Virus record (IMG/VR): IMGVR_UViG_3300023178_000097
Location: 1 to 41,713 of that record
Source: a virus
Reading direction: 5' to 3' (one strand)
DNA: 41,713 nt
Shown: positions 1 through 9,184 of the stretch, one piece after another
Position numbering within the stretch: the first letter of the stretch is position 1
How the letters are laid out: every line of letters begins with the position of its first letter
Made by a program: the position numbers and the translations under genes
The notes under the pieces: generated by a model
The model's input: the letters and a program-made list of their open reading frames with translations, nothing else
Told to the model about the DNA's origin: nothing
The model's database searches: none

Positions 1-18
1 TCCTGTAGGGTAACGGGG

Positions 19-47
19 TTGCATTTTTATCAATAGTATAGTATAAC
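19..47 (+). promoter_or_regulatory. Putative sigma70-type promoter ahead of the DUF1127 gene
   Basis: A -35-like TTGCAT (19-24) is followed after 17 bases by TATAAC (42-47), five of six matches to the -10 consensus. The predicted start near 54 leaves a leader of about 48 bases before the ATG at 102. A second TATAAC at 56-61 has no recognisable -35 box. Prediction from sequence only. Confidence 0.55.
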
Positions 48-101
48 TAATAACATATAACTACTCCTGCCCATGAAGGGTTAAACACATAGGAGTAGAA
101 A

Positions 102-263
102 ATGTTTAAAAGATTACTAAATAAAATAATTGAAGCAAGACAAGCCCAAGCAAATGCTCGTATTGCTGAAATGCACCTCTGGAGAATGTCAGACAGAGAA
201 CTTAACGATCTAGGTATTGGTCGTGGTGACATTAAAAGAATAGTTCGTGGCAACACACTATAA
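102..263 (+). CDS. DUF1127 (YjiS-like) small protein, 53 aa
   Basis: A 53-residue basic protein with an Arg-rich N-terminal helix (MFKRLLNKIIEARQ) followed by the DUF1127 signature: W, then R-x-L-N-D-L-G-I-x-R-x-D-I (residues 27-43). The start is set by AGGAG at 91-95, six bases before the ATG. DUF1127 proteins are abundant in alphaproteobacteria; characterised members (for example CcaF1 of Rhodobacter sphaeroides, and Agrobacterium paralogues) bind RNA or affect RNA turnover and phosphate uptake. It lies behind a promoter-like sequence at the head of the rightward transcript. Inference: a host-derived regulator used to steer host RNA metabolism. Family call is firm; role in the phage is a guess. 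Confidence 0.85.
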   Translation: MFKRLLNKIIEARQAQANARIAEMHLWRMSDRELNDLGIGRGDIKRIVRGNTL

Positions 264-286
264 ACACAACACACAAGGACACACAC

Positions 287-529
287 ATGGAAAAATATAC
301 CTCTAATCCGTATCAAATACGTACAGACCTTTTGGCTATGTCAAAAGAAATGTTAGACAAAACATATGACACACAGCTTCAACTAGCATACGCAGCTATG
401 GAGCAGTACAAAGACAATGCTGAACTAGCTTTAGAAGCTTGGAAAAGATACATCCCTACAATGTACACTCCAGAAGAAGTTAAGAAGCAAGCGGAAACAT
501 TATACGAGTTTGTAGTCAATAAAAAATAA
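287..529 (+). CDS. Hypothetical protein, 80 aa
   Basis: A soluble, mostly helical 80-residue protein with no family I recognise. AAGGA about seven bases before the ATG supports the start. It is rich in Tyr, Glu and Ala, ends in Lys-Lys, and has no Cys, signal peptide or membrane segment. It follows the DUF1127 gene by 23 bases and is probably co-transcribed with it. Confidence 0.6.
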   Translation: MEKYTSNPYQIRTDLLAMSKEMLDKTYDTQLQLAYAAMEQYKDNAELALEAWKRYIPTMYTPEEVKKQAETLYEFVVNKK

Positions 530-557
530 AGTCTAATAAGTCTTTGGGAGGAGGCAA

Positions 558-1013
558 ATGGACCCAGTTACTATAATTTCAGGGGCCACTGTTGCCTTCA
601 ATGCCCTTAAAAAAGGCTTTGCTGTAGGAAAAGATCTTCAGGATATGTCCAGTCAACTAACTAAGTGGGCAGGGCATATGTCTGATCTAGGTCAGGCTGA
701 AAAACAAGTTAAGAATCCCCCTTGGTGGAAGTCCATTGGAGGTTCTGTAGAGGCCGAAAGTTTGGAAGTTTTTGCAGCCAAACGAAAAGCAGAGGCCATG
801 AGAAAAGAATTGAAGGATTATATATCTTTCACGATGGGGCCATCAGCATGGGACGAGCTAGTGGCAATCGAGGCCAAGATTCGTAAACAAAAGAAAGAAC
901 AAGAATACCGTAAAGCAGAACTACAAGAAGCAATAATTACTTGGACAATATCAGGTTTCTTATTACTACTAGGTTTTGGTACTCTTGGATTTATATTATA
1001 CATGGTGGCATAA
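558..1013 (+). CDS. Tail-anchored membrane protein upstream of terminase; possible lysis protein
   Basis: A 151-residue protein with a very strong ribosome site (GGGAGGAGG just before the ATG). Residues 1-30 are mildly hydrophobic, residues 70-125 form a charged, probably coiled-coil helix, and residues 126-150 are a clear membrane segment ending in YMVA at the C-terminus. In T7 the holin and Rz genes flank the small terminase, so its position suggests a holin- or spanin-like role. However, the single C-terminal membrane helix is not the classic layout of either. Its stop overlaps the next start (TAATG at 1011-1015). The gene is certain; function is open. Confidence 0.7.
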   Translation: MDPVTIISGATVAFNALKKGFAVGKDLQDMSSQLTKWAGHMSDLGQAEKQVKNPPWWKSIGGSVEAESLEVFAAKRKAEAMRKELKDYISFTMGPSAWDELVAIEAKIRKQKKEQEYRKAELQEAIITWTISGFLLLLGFGTLGFILYMVA

Positions 1014-1375
1014 TGGCTAGAAACCTAACAGAGAAACAACAGAAGTTCCTTGATGTCCTTTTTGACGAGGCTAGGGGAGATCCTGTGACAGCTAAAAAAC
1101 TGGCAGGGTATGCTGAAGGTGTTTCTACATCAAGTATTGTTAATGCCTTGACAGACGAGATTGCAGACCTTACAAAGAAGTTCATAGCACAATCGTCTAC
1201 TAAGGCTGCATATACTATGTTCTCTGTTATGGCTGATCCTACTGATCTAGGTGTAAAAGAAAAAATGTTAGCAGCTAAAGACATTCTAGATCGTGCAGGA
1301 TTTACAAAAACAGATAAGGTAGAGGTGAAAGCTGCAGAGCCACTATTCATCTTACCTGCGAAAGAAGATGAGTAA
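1013..1375 (+). CDS. terS: Terminase small subunit-like protein
   Basis: 120 residues. It opens with the small-terminase pattern LTEKQQKFLDVLFDEARGD, with an AGYAEG helix-turn-helix segment near residues 30-36 and a second half matching LaAAkdiLDRAGF plus a charged tail (residues 85-120). Small terminases bind the packaging site and recruit the large subunit. An upstream in-frame ATG at 941 would overlap the membrane-protein gene. The ATG at 1013, sharing one base with the previous stop, is far more likely. Immediate downstream genes are a second HTH protein and the large terminase, as expected of a packaging module. Confidence 0.75.
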   Translation: MARNLTEKQQKFLDVLFDEARGDPVTAKKLAGYAEGVSTSSIVNALTDEIADLTKKFIAQSSTKAAYTMFSVMADPTDLGVKEKMLAAKDILDRAGFTKTDKVEVKAAEPLFILPAKEDE

Positions 1376-1889
1376 AAGAGCATCAGAGGCTAACCACCCG
1401 ACTAAAGTAGACTGGCAGATACCGTTACGAGGTGAAAAAGGAGAATGGTATCCTGTTGTCAGAGTAGGAAGACACGTACCATTTGGTTACAAACAGGATG
1501 AAGAAGACGAAATGCTTCTGATTCCTATCCCTGAAGAACTAGAACTTTTAGAAAAAGCAAAGTTGTTCCTTCAAGACTACAGTGTTAGACAAGTAGCTAA
1601 GTGGTTGTCTGATCAGTCTGGTAGAAACATCTCACATGTAGGGTTATACAAACGTGTCAGAATGGAAGAAAAAAGACGGAGAGCCTCCTCAAACTACCGT
1701 CAGTATGCCAAAAAATATAAAGAAGCGGCAAGGAAGAGCAAGAAGATCGAAGAAGAAAGACTTGGTGGAAAGCACACCAGAAGTCTTGACACAGACGAAG
1801 AATACATCTACCTTGAGCACGGAGAACGATGCCCCTTCTGTGGAAACACAAGAGGTGATCTTCCAACCGAATCCGGGGCCACAGACTAA
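1368..1889 (+). CDS. HTH DNA-binding protein of the packaging module
   Basis: 173 residues. The N-terminal 60 residues are acidic-aromatic (GEKGEWYPVVRVG). A helix-turn-helix follows at about residues 73-97 (VRQVAKWLSDQSGRNIS), then a long basic helix (about 100-135), and a C-terminal CPFCG motif. It looks like a second terminase-associated DNA-binding protein, but I cannot name the family. It overlaps the preceding gene by eight bases. Its last 236 bases overlap the long 5' part of the large-terminase frame, so either both frames are translated there or the terminase starts later than 1654. Confidence 0.7.
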   Translation: MSKRASEANHPTKVDWQIPLRGEKGEWYPVVRVGRHVPFGYKQDEEDEMLLIPIPEELELLEKAKLFLQDYSVRQVAKWLSDQSGRNISHVGLYKRVRMEEKRRRASSNYRQYAKKYKEAARKSKKIEEERLGGKHTRSLDTDEEYIYLEHGERCPFCGNTRGDLPTESGATD

Positions 1890-3240
1890 GTTCCTTGCTT
1901 CAACAGAACAAGAAGTCCTATATGGAGGAGCAGCAGGTGGTGGAAAAAGCTATTCGTTGGTTGCAGATCCAGTTAGGTTCTTTACAAACCCACATGCACG
2001 AATGCTACTTGTTCGTCGTAGTACAGAAGAGCTTAGAGAACTTATCTCTGTAAGTAAGCAACTATACCCAAGAGCTATACCGGGTATACGATTCATGGAA
2101 AGAGATAAGACTTGGGTTGCCCCTAATGGTGCTACACTCTGGATGTCGTATCTTGACAGAGATGACGATGTTATGAGATACCAAGGTCAAGCCTTTAACT
2201 GGATTGGGTTTGACGAATTAACACAGTGGCCTACTCCATATGCTTGGAACTATATGAGGTCACGTCTTCGTGCAACAAAAGCTTCAGGTTTACCTCTCTA
2301 CATGAGAGCAACATCAAACCCAGGGGGTCCGGGACACCAATGGGTTCGTAAACACTTCTTAGATCCAAGCCCACCTAACAAAGCTTTCTGGGCTACAGAT
2401 GAACACGGTGAAGTAATTAAATGGCCTCAAGGCCACAGCAGAGAGGGACAACCTCTTTTTAAACGTAAGTTTATTCCTGCTACCCTTTTTGATAACCCCT
2501 ACCTAGCAGAAGATGGAATGTATGAAGCCAACCTTTTATCTCTGCCTGAGCATCAACGAAGACAGTTGCTTGAGGGTGACTGGGACATTAACGAAGGATC
2601 AGCTTTCCCAGAGTTTAACAGACGTATACACGTTGTTGAACCATTCGATATTCCAAGCAACTGGGTACGTTTCAGAGCTTGTGACTATGGGTATGGGTCT
2701 TATACTGGTGTAGTCTGGATTGCAGTTGTTCCAGGATCTGAACAGCTAATTGTGTACAGAGAGTTGTATGTATCTAAGATAATAGCCACTGATTTGGCTG
2801 ACATGATCCTGGACATAGAACAAGATGAGAAGATTAGATATGGAGTTCTTGACTCTTCTCTTTGGCATAATCGTGGTGATACTGGCCCTAGCCTTGCTGA
2901 ACAGATGATTGTAAAAGGTTGTAAGTGGAGGCCAGCGGATAGATCAAGAGGGTCTAGAGTAGCAGGTAAAAACGAAATACATAGACGACTGCAGGTTGAC
3001 GAGTTTACAGAGGAGCCAAGGCTTGTCATATTTTCTAATTGCACTAATCTTATATCTCAGCTTCCCTCTATTCCTTTAGATAAGAGAAACCCTGAGGATG
3101 TAGATACTAATTCGGAAGATCACCTATACGATGCTTTGAGGTATGGTGTGATGACAAGACCTAGAAGCAGTCTATTTGATTTTGATCCCGCTTCACAACG
3201 TACAGGGTTTCAAGCATCAGACCCAACATTCGGTTACTAA
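1654..3240 (+). CDS. terL: Terminase large subunit (packaging ATPase/nuclease)
   Basis: 528 residues from a GTG at 1654; an ATG at 1705 is an alternative. Walker A GGAAGGGKS is at residues 91-99, and a Walker B-like WIGFDELTQW around 183-192 has the catalytic Glu. A coupling-type segment SNPGGPGHQW is at 221-230. The C-terminal RNase H-fold nuclease has acidic residues D344 (RACDYG), D400 (GVLDSS) and D489/D493 (EDHLYDALRYG). It translocates DNA into the prohead through the portal encoded next door and cuts concatemers. The first 75 residues are low-complexity and basic and lie wholly over the upstream gene, so the true N-terminus is uncertain. Family identity is certain. Confidence 0.95.
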   Translation: MSEWKKKDGEPPQTTVSMPKNIKKRQGRARRSKKKDLVESTPEVLTQTKNTSTLSTENDAPSVETQEVIFQPNPGPQTKFLASTEQEVLYGGAAGGGKSYSLVADPVRFFTNPHARMLLVRRSTEELRELISVSKQLYPRAIPGIRFMERDKTWVAPNGATLWMSYLDRDDDVMRYQGQAFNWIGFDELTQWPTPYAWNYMRSRLRATKASGLPLYMRATSNPGGPGHQWVRKHFLDPSPPNKAFWATDEHGEVIKWPQGHSREGQPLFKRKFIPATLFDNPYLAEDGMYEANLLSLPEHQRRQLLEGDWDINEGSAFPEFNRRIHVVEPFDIPSNWVRFRACDYGYGSYTGVVWIAVVPGSEQLIVYRELYVSKIIATDLADMILDIEQDEKIRYGVLDSSLWHNRGDTGPSLAEQMIVKGCKWRPADRSRGSRVAGKNEIHRRLQVDEFTEEPRLVIFSNCTNLISQLPSIPLDKRNPEDVDTNSEDHLYDALRYGVMTRPRSSLFDFDPASQRTGFQASDPTFGY

Positions 3241-3249
3241 GGAATCCCT

Positions 3250-5397
3250 ATGGAAGAAGATGACATTTTTGAATCAGAAGAACTTTACATGGATGACTCA
3301 GAATCATCTTTTGTAGAGGACAAGAAAGACTCTGAGGAGTATGACGATCCTACTGTAGGTTCTATCGTTAGTCTTGTTGAGGAAAGGTTTTCTCGTGCAG
3401 AGAAAGCTAGGTACTCTGACGAACAACGTTGGATTAAGTCTTACCAAAACTATAGAGGTATCTACGGACCAGACGTACAGTTCACTTCAACAGAAAAGTC
3501 TCGTATCTTTGTTAAAGTAACTAAGACAAAGGTTCTTGCTGCTTACGGTCAGATTGTAGATGTTCTCTTTGGGTCTAACAAGTTTCCTGTTTCAATTAAC
3601 CCCAGTGTCTTGCCAGAGGGTATTGCTGATGCTGTTAACTTTGAAACACAAGAGCAAAACAGAAAAGCACAGCAAGAAGAGCCTATGCCCTCTCCAGAGG
3701 ATATGAAGCTTCAGCCGGGTGAAACAATTATTGACCTGCAAGAACGTCTTGGTGGTTTGAAAAGAAAGCTTGAGCCTGTCTCTGATATTCTTGAAGATGG
3801 CCCGGGTACAACACAAACTAAGATTACTTTCCATCCTGCTATGGTTGCAGCTAAGAAGATGGAAAAGAAGATCCACGATCAGCTAGATGAATCTAATGCT
3901 AAGAAGCAACTACGTGTTGCAGCATTTGAAGCTGCTTTGTTTGGCACAGGGATTATGAAAGGTCCTTTTGCTGTAGATAAAGAGTATCCTAATTGGTCAG
4001 AGGATGGTGAGTATACACCAACGATTAAGACTGTTCCACAGACTTCTTCTGTTTCTATCTGGAACTTCTACCCTGATCCAGATGCTAACAACATGGACGA
4101 AGCTGAGTATGTTGTAGAACGTCACAAGATGTCTCGTTCACAACTACGTGCTTTAAAACGTAGACCTTTCTTCCGCAAAAATGCTATTGATACTGCAATC
4201 GAGATGGGTGAGTCCTACACTAAAGAGTGGTGGGAACAGCTTATGGAGGATGCAGACCAAGAAACTAAGTCTGAAAGATTTAACGTTCTTGAGTTCTGGG
4301 GATACGTAGATACTTCTATTCTAGAAGACCATGACGTAGACATTCCAAAAGAATTGAAAGATCAAGATCAAGTATCAGTAAATATCTGGGTATGTAACGG
4401 TCAAGTCCTACGTCTTGTAATGAATCCGTTTACTCCTTCTATCCTTCCGTACTATGCTGTACCCTTTGAAGTTAATCCTTACTCATTCTTTGGGGTAGGT
4501 ATAGCGGAAAATATGGATGATACACAGAGCCTTATGAATGGATTTATGCGTATGAGTGTAGATAATGCTGCACTTTCGGGTAACCTTCTTATTGAGATTG
4601 ATGAAACAAACCTAGCCCCTGGGCAAGATCTTTCTATCTACCCTGGCAAGGTCTTCCGTAGAATGGGGGGAGCACCTGGACAATCTATCTTTGGTACATC
4701 ATTTAAAAACGTTTCTCAAGAAAACATGCAGATGTTTGATAAGGCAAGGGTATTAGCAGATGAGTCAACTGGCTTTCCATCTTTCGCACATGGTCAAACA
4801 GGGGTACAGGGTGTGGGCCGTACTGCTTCTGGTATTTCCATGCTTATGTCTGCTGCCAACGGCTCTATCCGTACAGTAGTTAAGAACATTGACGATTATC
4901 TACTAGGTCCACTAGCCAAAGCATTCTTTAGCTTTAACATGCAGTTTGACTACGATCCTGAGATTAAGGGTGATCTAGAAGTTAAAGCTGAAGGTACTGA
5001 ATCCTTAATGGCTAATGAAGTACGTAGCCAACGCTTGATGCAATTTCTTGGTGTGGTACAGAATCCTGTACTTGCACCCTTTGCTAAAATGGATTATATT
5101 ATCAGAGAGATTGCTAAGTCTATGGATCTTGATCCTGATAAACTTACAAACTCTTTGTCGGATGCAGCAGTACAAGCTGAAATCCTAAAGAAATTCCAAG
5201 CAGAGAACCCACCTGAAGTAGACCCTAATGCACCGCAACAAGGTGTTAAAGCTCCACCTAATCCACAGCAGGGAGCACCTGCAGGTGTTCAAGTCCAAGA
5301 CACCCAAGGTTCTGGTGGTGGAAACATGGGTACAGGAACAGCACCTCAACCAGGGGAGCAGGGTTTCTCAGGTAACACAGGACAAGCCCAAGCATGA
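3250..5397 (+). CDS. Portal (head-tail connector) protein, podovirus type
   Basis: 715 residues, in the size range of large podovirus portals. The protein opens with an acidic region (residues 1-40). A long helical body with aromatic-rich segments (such as FYPDPDANNMDEAEYVVER) follows, typical of P22-like portals. Residues from about 640 on are a Pro/Gln/Gly-rich tail. It forms the dodecameric ring at one capsid vertex through which DNA passes, and it directly follows the large terminase by nine bases. The ATGA at 5394-5397 couples it to the next gene. The call rests on size, composition, gene order and general resemblance. Confidence 0.9.
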   Translation: MEEDDIFESEELYMDDSESSFVEDKKDSEEYDDPTVGSIVSLVEERFSRAEKARYSDEQRWIKSYQNYRGIYGPDVQFTSTEKSRIFVKVTKTKVLAAYGQIVDVLFGSNKFPVSINPSVLPEGIADAVNFETQEQNRKAQQEEPMPSPEDMKLQPGETIIDLQERLGGLKRKLEPVSDILEDGPGTTQTKITFHPAMVAAKKMEKKIHDQLDESNAKKQLRVAAFEAALFGTGIMKGPFAVDKEYPNWSEDGEYTPTIKTVPQTSSVSIWNFYPDPDANNMDEAEYVVERHKMSRSQLRALKRRPFFRKNAIDTAIEMGESYTKEWWEQLMEDADQETKSERFNVLEFWGYVDTSILEDHDVDIPKELKDQDQVSVNIWVCNGQVLRLVMNPFTPSILPYYAVPFEVNPYSFFGVGIAENMDDTQSLMNGFMRMSVDNAALSGNLLIEIDETNLAPGQDLSIYPGKVFRRMGGAPGQSIFGTSFKNVSQENMQMFDKARVLADESTGFPSFAHGQTGVQGVGRTASGISMLMSAANGSIRTVVKNIDDYLLGPLAKAFFSFNMQFDYDPEIKGDLEVKAEGTESLMANEVRSQRLMQFLGVVQNPVLAPFAKMDYIIREIAKSMDLDPDKLTNSLSDAAVQAEILKKFQAENPPEVDPNAPQQGVKAPPNPQQGAPAGVQVQDTQGSGGGNMGTGTAPQPGEQGFSGNTGQAQA

Positions 5398-5582
5398 GCT
5401 TAAAACTACTCGTAAATAATAAAGACATTTGGGTATCATTTGTTGAAGAACTAGATGCTCGAATTACACAAGTGCATGTTCAAATGGAACAAGCAGCCAC
5501 ACCAGAAGTACTGTATCGTTTACAGGGGCAAGCTCATGCCCTACGTAGATTGAAGACGTTAAGGGATCAAGTGAATGGCTAG
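5394..5582 (+). CDS. Small hypothetical protein between portal and virion protein, 62 aa
   Basis: 62 residues, predicted as two helices with a heptad-like pattern (VQMEQAATPEVLYRLQGQA). The start overlaps the portal stop by four bases (ATGA), and its end overlaps the next gene by eight bases, so it is almost certainly translated as part of the head operon. I do not recognise a family. Size and place suggest a head-assembly or connector accessory protein, but this is inference only. Confidence 0.7.
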   Translation: MSLKLLVNNKDIWVSFVEELDARITQVHVQMEQAATPEVLYRLQGQAHALRRLKTLRDQVNG

Positions 5583-8500
5583 AAGAGACAGATCACCAAA
5601 ACCTATGTTAAGACCAGAGGGGTTTGCTGTTTCAGGTGAAACAGAAAGAATGCTTGAACCAGAAGCAAACCCTACTTCCCCTACAGAGGTTATGAAGACT
5701 GGTCTTACTGAAGAAATTTTGGATAAAGCTGAAGACTACGTAGACAACCCTCCACCTGTTACACCTCAAAGCCCTGTTCAAAAAGCTATAGACAAGGGTT
5801 TGATAGGTGACGCAGACGAAGACTTTAAAGTAAAAATTAGCAAGGCTACTCCTGAAGGTCGTAAAGCTATTGAAGGTATGGCCTCAAGAGTTCTAGGTAA
5901 AGAGTTTAATGGTGACCTAGACGCATTCTACTACTGTACAACCTTTATTTCTGACATGTTAGACAGCATTGGTGCTGATCCTTTAGATGATAAAGGGAAT
6001 GAGTACAATAGAACAAGAGCTAATGCTTACATGAAGTATGGTACTCCTGTTGATATAGAAGACATTCAAGAAGGTGACATCGTTATCTTTGATTTTCCAA
6101 AACTACCCAATGGAAGATTAACACTAGACCCAACAAGAGGTAAACGAAACGGCCTTGGTGACCATGCAACTTTCTATGCAGGAGATCGTCTTGATGTCAA
6201 CAAACCTGGTAGTAACTTCATAGGTGTTCTAGGTGGTGAGCAAGGTCAAGATGCTGCTATAAGCATGAAAGCTTTTGATAAGTCTCATATCCTTGGGATA
6301 AGAAGAATACAGTACGACAATATTGATTACAATTTTACCAAAGAACTAGCAAAAGTTAATCCAGACTTTAACAAGTTTATAGATGAGCAAGCTAAACAGT
6401 TTGACTTTAATGCTTTTGAAAACCAAGCCTATAATCCAATGCAGGGAAACAATAGATTAACTTCAGGGTTTGACGAAGGTGGTTTTGCCTCTAAAGCTTT
6501 AGACTTTATTACTAGCCCACTGACAGGTGACTACAGAAAAGAAAGGCCAACGAGTGTCCAAATGGCAGAGCTAGGTCTTGAAGCCTCCCCAGTAGGAACT
6601 GTTGGAGATATCGTAGAAGACCCTAGTTTATCTAATATAGCTATGTCTGTAGCACCTGACTTATTGGGTCTTGGCCCTGTAAAAGGGGTAGCAAGAACAC
6701 TTATACGTAAAGGTGCAGATAAAGTATCTGACATAATTAAAACTGTAGATGGTGACGTATACGACTACGATGATATTGTAAAACTAGAAGATACTGTTGA
6801 TGACTGGGCTAAAGGATACTTAACAAATAAACAGTTAAAACAAAAATTAGCAGAGTCTGGTGTTAAGATTAACAACCCTAGAATTACTAAAAAAATGGAT
6901 CCTACTGATATTGAGTTTAACATGCCTGACGGTGGTTCTTATAAGTACGGTCAAATTCCAACTACACCAAGACCTGCCAAATATGATCAAGAAATGATTT
7001 CTGTGTTTCCAAAACCAGAAAGAATGTTTCCTGAGGATGCTAGACCAAAAGGTGGTGACTATCTAAACCCTGCCACAGGTGAAGTTATCTCAGGTAGAAA
7101 TGTTTCTGCTGCTACTCTCAAGATATCTCCTGACGGTAAACCATCATTCAAAGTTTCTAATGATGATGTTGAATCAGTGGGATCTACTGGTAAAGGTAAG
7201 ACACAGATCAAAACAAACCTGTTTAAAAAGAAAGCAGGTTGGAAGTGGACAAATGCTCCTGAGGGCATGGAAGACATTGCAACCCTTATCTCTGTTGAAA
7301 ATAAAGGTAAGCATTATTACACGATTGAAACAGACTTTTCTAAAGGTGTTAATCTAAAGAAGTATCCTAACTCTAAGACAGAGCCAAGACTTAGACCAAC
7401 TGTTGTTGGTGAAATAGAGCTTGGGCCACAAGTAGGTACTATCTCTGTTCGTGGTAAAGAACATCCAGTCTACTCTCGAGTAAGAACATTTAACGAAGGT
7501 GGTGCAGTCATGCAAAGACAAATGGAAATGGCATTTATGAATGACGGTGGCCTGACGGACGATGGGTTAGAAGTAGACCCAGTGTCAGGTAACGAAATAC
7601 CTAATGGCTCCTTAGCTGAAGAAGTAAGAGATGACATTCCTGCACAACTATCTGAAGGTGAATACGTTGTTCCTGCTGACGTTGTTCGATTCTACGGTGT
7701 AAAGTTCTTTGAGGACTTACGTATGGAAGCTAAACGTGGTCTAGCAGAAATGGAATCTAATGGACGTATCGGTGGGGAGCCTGTACCTGAAGGTGGGCCA
7801 CAGGCTAATGAAGCACCCATCACAGATCAAGAGATGTCTGCACTAAGAGAACTTGCTATGGAGATGAATACAGGTGGTATGGTTCCTTCTGTTAATCCTA
7901 ACATGCAACCACCTCCCCAAGCTGTAGGAAATACTTCAATACAACAACCACAGATGATGAACAAAGGTGGTACTGTTCTTGGGTTTGATGACGGTGGAGA
8001 TCTTTCTGCTGTTCAATCAAAACCTCTTACTGGTGGTGGTTTAGGATTCTCACTCTTTGGCCCTTATACAAATGATGGCAGCCTACCAACTGGCTTTGGA
8101 GATGATGTAAGAGATACACCATTCCAAGAAGGGCAGGTAGTTGAACTCTTTAAAGATAACCAAGTTTTATCCTTTGTTATGATGAGAGATTACCAACTAT
8201 ACCTTGATAAGATTGAAGAAGGTTGGTTGACCAAAGAACAAAAAGATGCTGCCTTGTTAGAGCAAGGACCAAGTGTTGAAACAGACGATACTACTACAAC
8301 AAGTGATGAGACTACTGATACAACAGGTAGCTCTAACGACAAAACAGACTACAGACAATTTACTACTAAAACTGGCACAACACCACCTAAGAACGTTGCT
8401 GACATGACAAACGACGAACTTAAAGTTGCTCTAGAGGGAATGAATATTGTTGGTCGAACAGGTTCAACCCTAGCCTACACAATGGGTCTTCCAGTAGGTG

Positions 8501-9162
8501 CCTTAGTTGGATCTCAACTAGCTGCCAACTATAACAACATGTTAGAAGTTGCTAGAGATAGAAAACTTATATCTGACAAAGAATACGAAGATAAACGTAA
8601 AGGAAGTATCTTTGGTGGTGAGAAGAGCCTCTTTGACAATTTAATTGATAGATCAGACCAAAACGAAAAGCTAGGCACTACTAACAAAAAAGGTAAAGAC
8701 TTTGGAGATACTTGGTTAGGTGACTTACTAGGCTTTGATGGTAAAGCAGGTGTGCAAGGGCCAGGATTAAAAGATTCATTTGGTGGAGCACGTAGAGATC
8801 AAACTGCCGTTATACCATCAATCCAAGATACTAGTGCTGCTGATAATCAAACAGCAGCGGAAGAGGCTATGGGGAGAACTACGTCTTCTACTCCTAAGAC
8901 ACAAGCAGAAAAGACTGCAGCAGCTAAATCTGCTACTGATGATTGGGTATCAGCAACTCAAGCAGTACAGTCTACAAGTACTGATGATCCTAAAGCATGG
9001 TCTGATGCAATTAAAGCACAATCAGAGGCAAGTAAAGCTGCAACTAAAGCTATTCAAGAAGCTTCAGGTTGGTCTGGTGGATTCTTTGGCAGTGCATCAA
9101 ACCCTGACTGGAGAGATGCTGCTGCCGAAGGTGGCTTAATGTCCAACAAGAAAAAGAAATAA
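5575..9162 (+). CDS. Giant virion protein with a CHAP/NlpC-like peptidase domain
   Basis: 1195 residues. Around residues 115-205 there is a Cys-His hydrolase pattern: C121 in YYCTTFISDML, then an EGDIVIFDF strand (166-174), then H197 in GDHATFYAG. This is the layout of CHAP/NlpC-P60-like peptidoglycan amidases of the TIGR02594 type. Much of the rest is linker-like with repeated D/N-E/D-GG motifs (FDEGGF, FNEGGA, MNDGGL, FDDGGD). A segment near residues 675-745 (EVRDDIPAQLSEGEYVVPADVV) recurs in large virion proteins of marine podoviruses, to my recollection. The C-terminus (about 1080-1195) is Ala/Gln/Thr-rich. Likely virion-borne; it may open the cell wall during DNA entry. The catalytic assignment is from pattern only. 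Confidence 0.75.
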   Translation: MARRDRSPKPMLRPEGFAVSGETERMLEPEANPTSPTEVMKTGLTEEILDKAEDYVDNPPPVTPQSPVQKAIDKGLIGDADEDFKVKISKATPEGRKAIEGMASRVLGKEFNGDLDAFYYCTTFISDMLDSIGADPLDDKGNEYNRTRANAYMKYGTPVDIEDIQEGDIVIFDFPKLPNGRLTLDPTRGKRNGLGDHATFYAGDRLDVNKPGSNFIGVLGGEQGQDAAISMKAFDKSHILGIRRIQYDNIDYNFTKELAKVNPDFNKFIDEQAKQFDFNAFENQAYNPMQGNNRLTSGFDEGGFASKALDFITSPLTGDYRKERPTSVQMAELGLEASPVGTVGDIVEDPSLSNIAMSVAPDLLGLGPVKGVARTLIRKGADKVSDIIKTVDGDVYDYDDIVKLEDTVDDWAKGYLTNKQLKQKLAESGVKINNPRITKKMDPTDIEFNMPDGGSYKYGQIPTTPRPAKYDQEMISVFPKPERMFPEDARPKGGDYLNPATGEVISGRNVSAATLKISPDGKPSFKVSNDDVESVGSTGKGKTQIKTNLFKKKAGWKWTNAPEGMEDIATLISVENKGKHYYTIETDFSKGVNLKKYPNSKTEPRLRPTVVGEIELGPQVGTISVRGKEHPVYSRVRTFNEGGAVMQRQMEMAFMNDGGLTDDGLEVDPVSGNEIPNGSLAEEVRDDIPAQLSEGEYVVPADVVRFYGVKFFEDLRMEAKRGLAEMESNGRIGGEPVPEGGPQANEAPITDQEMSALRELAMEMNTGGMVPSVNPNMQPPPQAVGNTSIQQPQMMNKGGTVLGFDDGGDLSAVQSKPLTGGGLGFSLFGPYTNDGSLPTGFGDDVRDTPFQEGQVVELFKDNQVLSFVMMRDYQLYLDKIEEGWLTKEQKDAALLEQGPSVETDDTTTTSDETTDTTGSSNDKTDYRQFTTKTGTTPPKNVADMTNDELKVALEGMNIVGRTGSTLAYTMGLPVGALVGSQLAANYNNMLEVARDRKLISDKEYEDKRKGSIFGGEKSLFDNLIDRSDQNEKLGTTNKKGKDFGDTWLGDLLGFDGKAGVQGPGLKDSFGGARRDQTAVIPSIQDTSAADNQTAAEEAMGRTTSSTPKTQAEKTAAAKSATDDWVSATQAVQSTSTDDPKAWSDAIKAQSEASKAATKAIQEASGWSGGFFGSASNPDWRDAAAEGGLMSNKKKK

Positions 9163-9184
9163 TCCAATATAACTATAAGGCTAC

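Noticed and set aside
47-316. 89-codon - strand open frame over the DUF1127 gene
   Set aside because: DUF1127 on the + strand has a clear motif, promoter and ribosome site; the antisense frame has none.
991-1383. 130-codon - strand open frame opposite the small terminase
   Set aside because: It is a shadow of a well-supported + strand gene with no ribosome site or homologous motif.
9168-9173. Promoter ahead of the scaffold gene
   Set aside because: A TATAAC is present but no -35 box lies at the right distance; kept only as a shared-motif observation.
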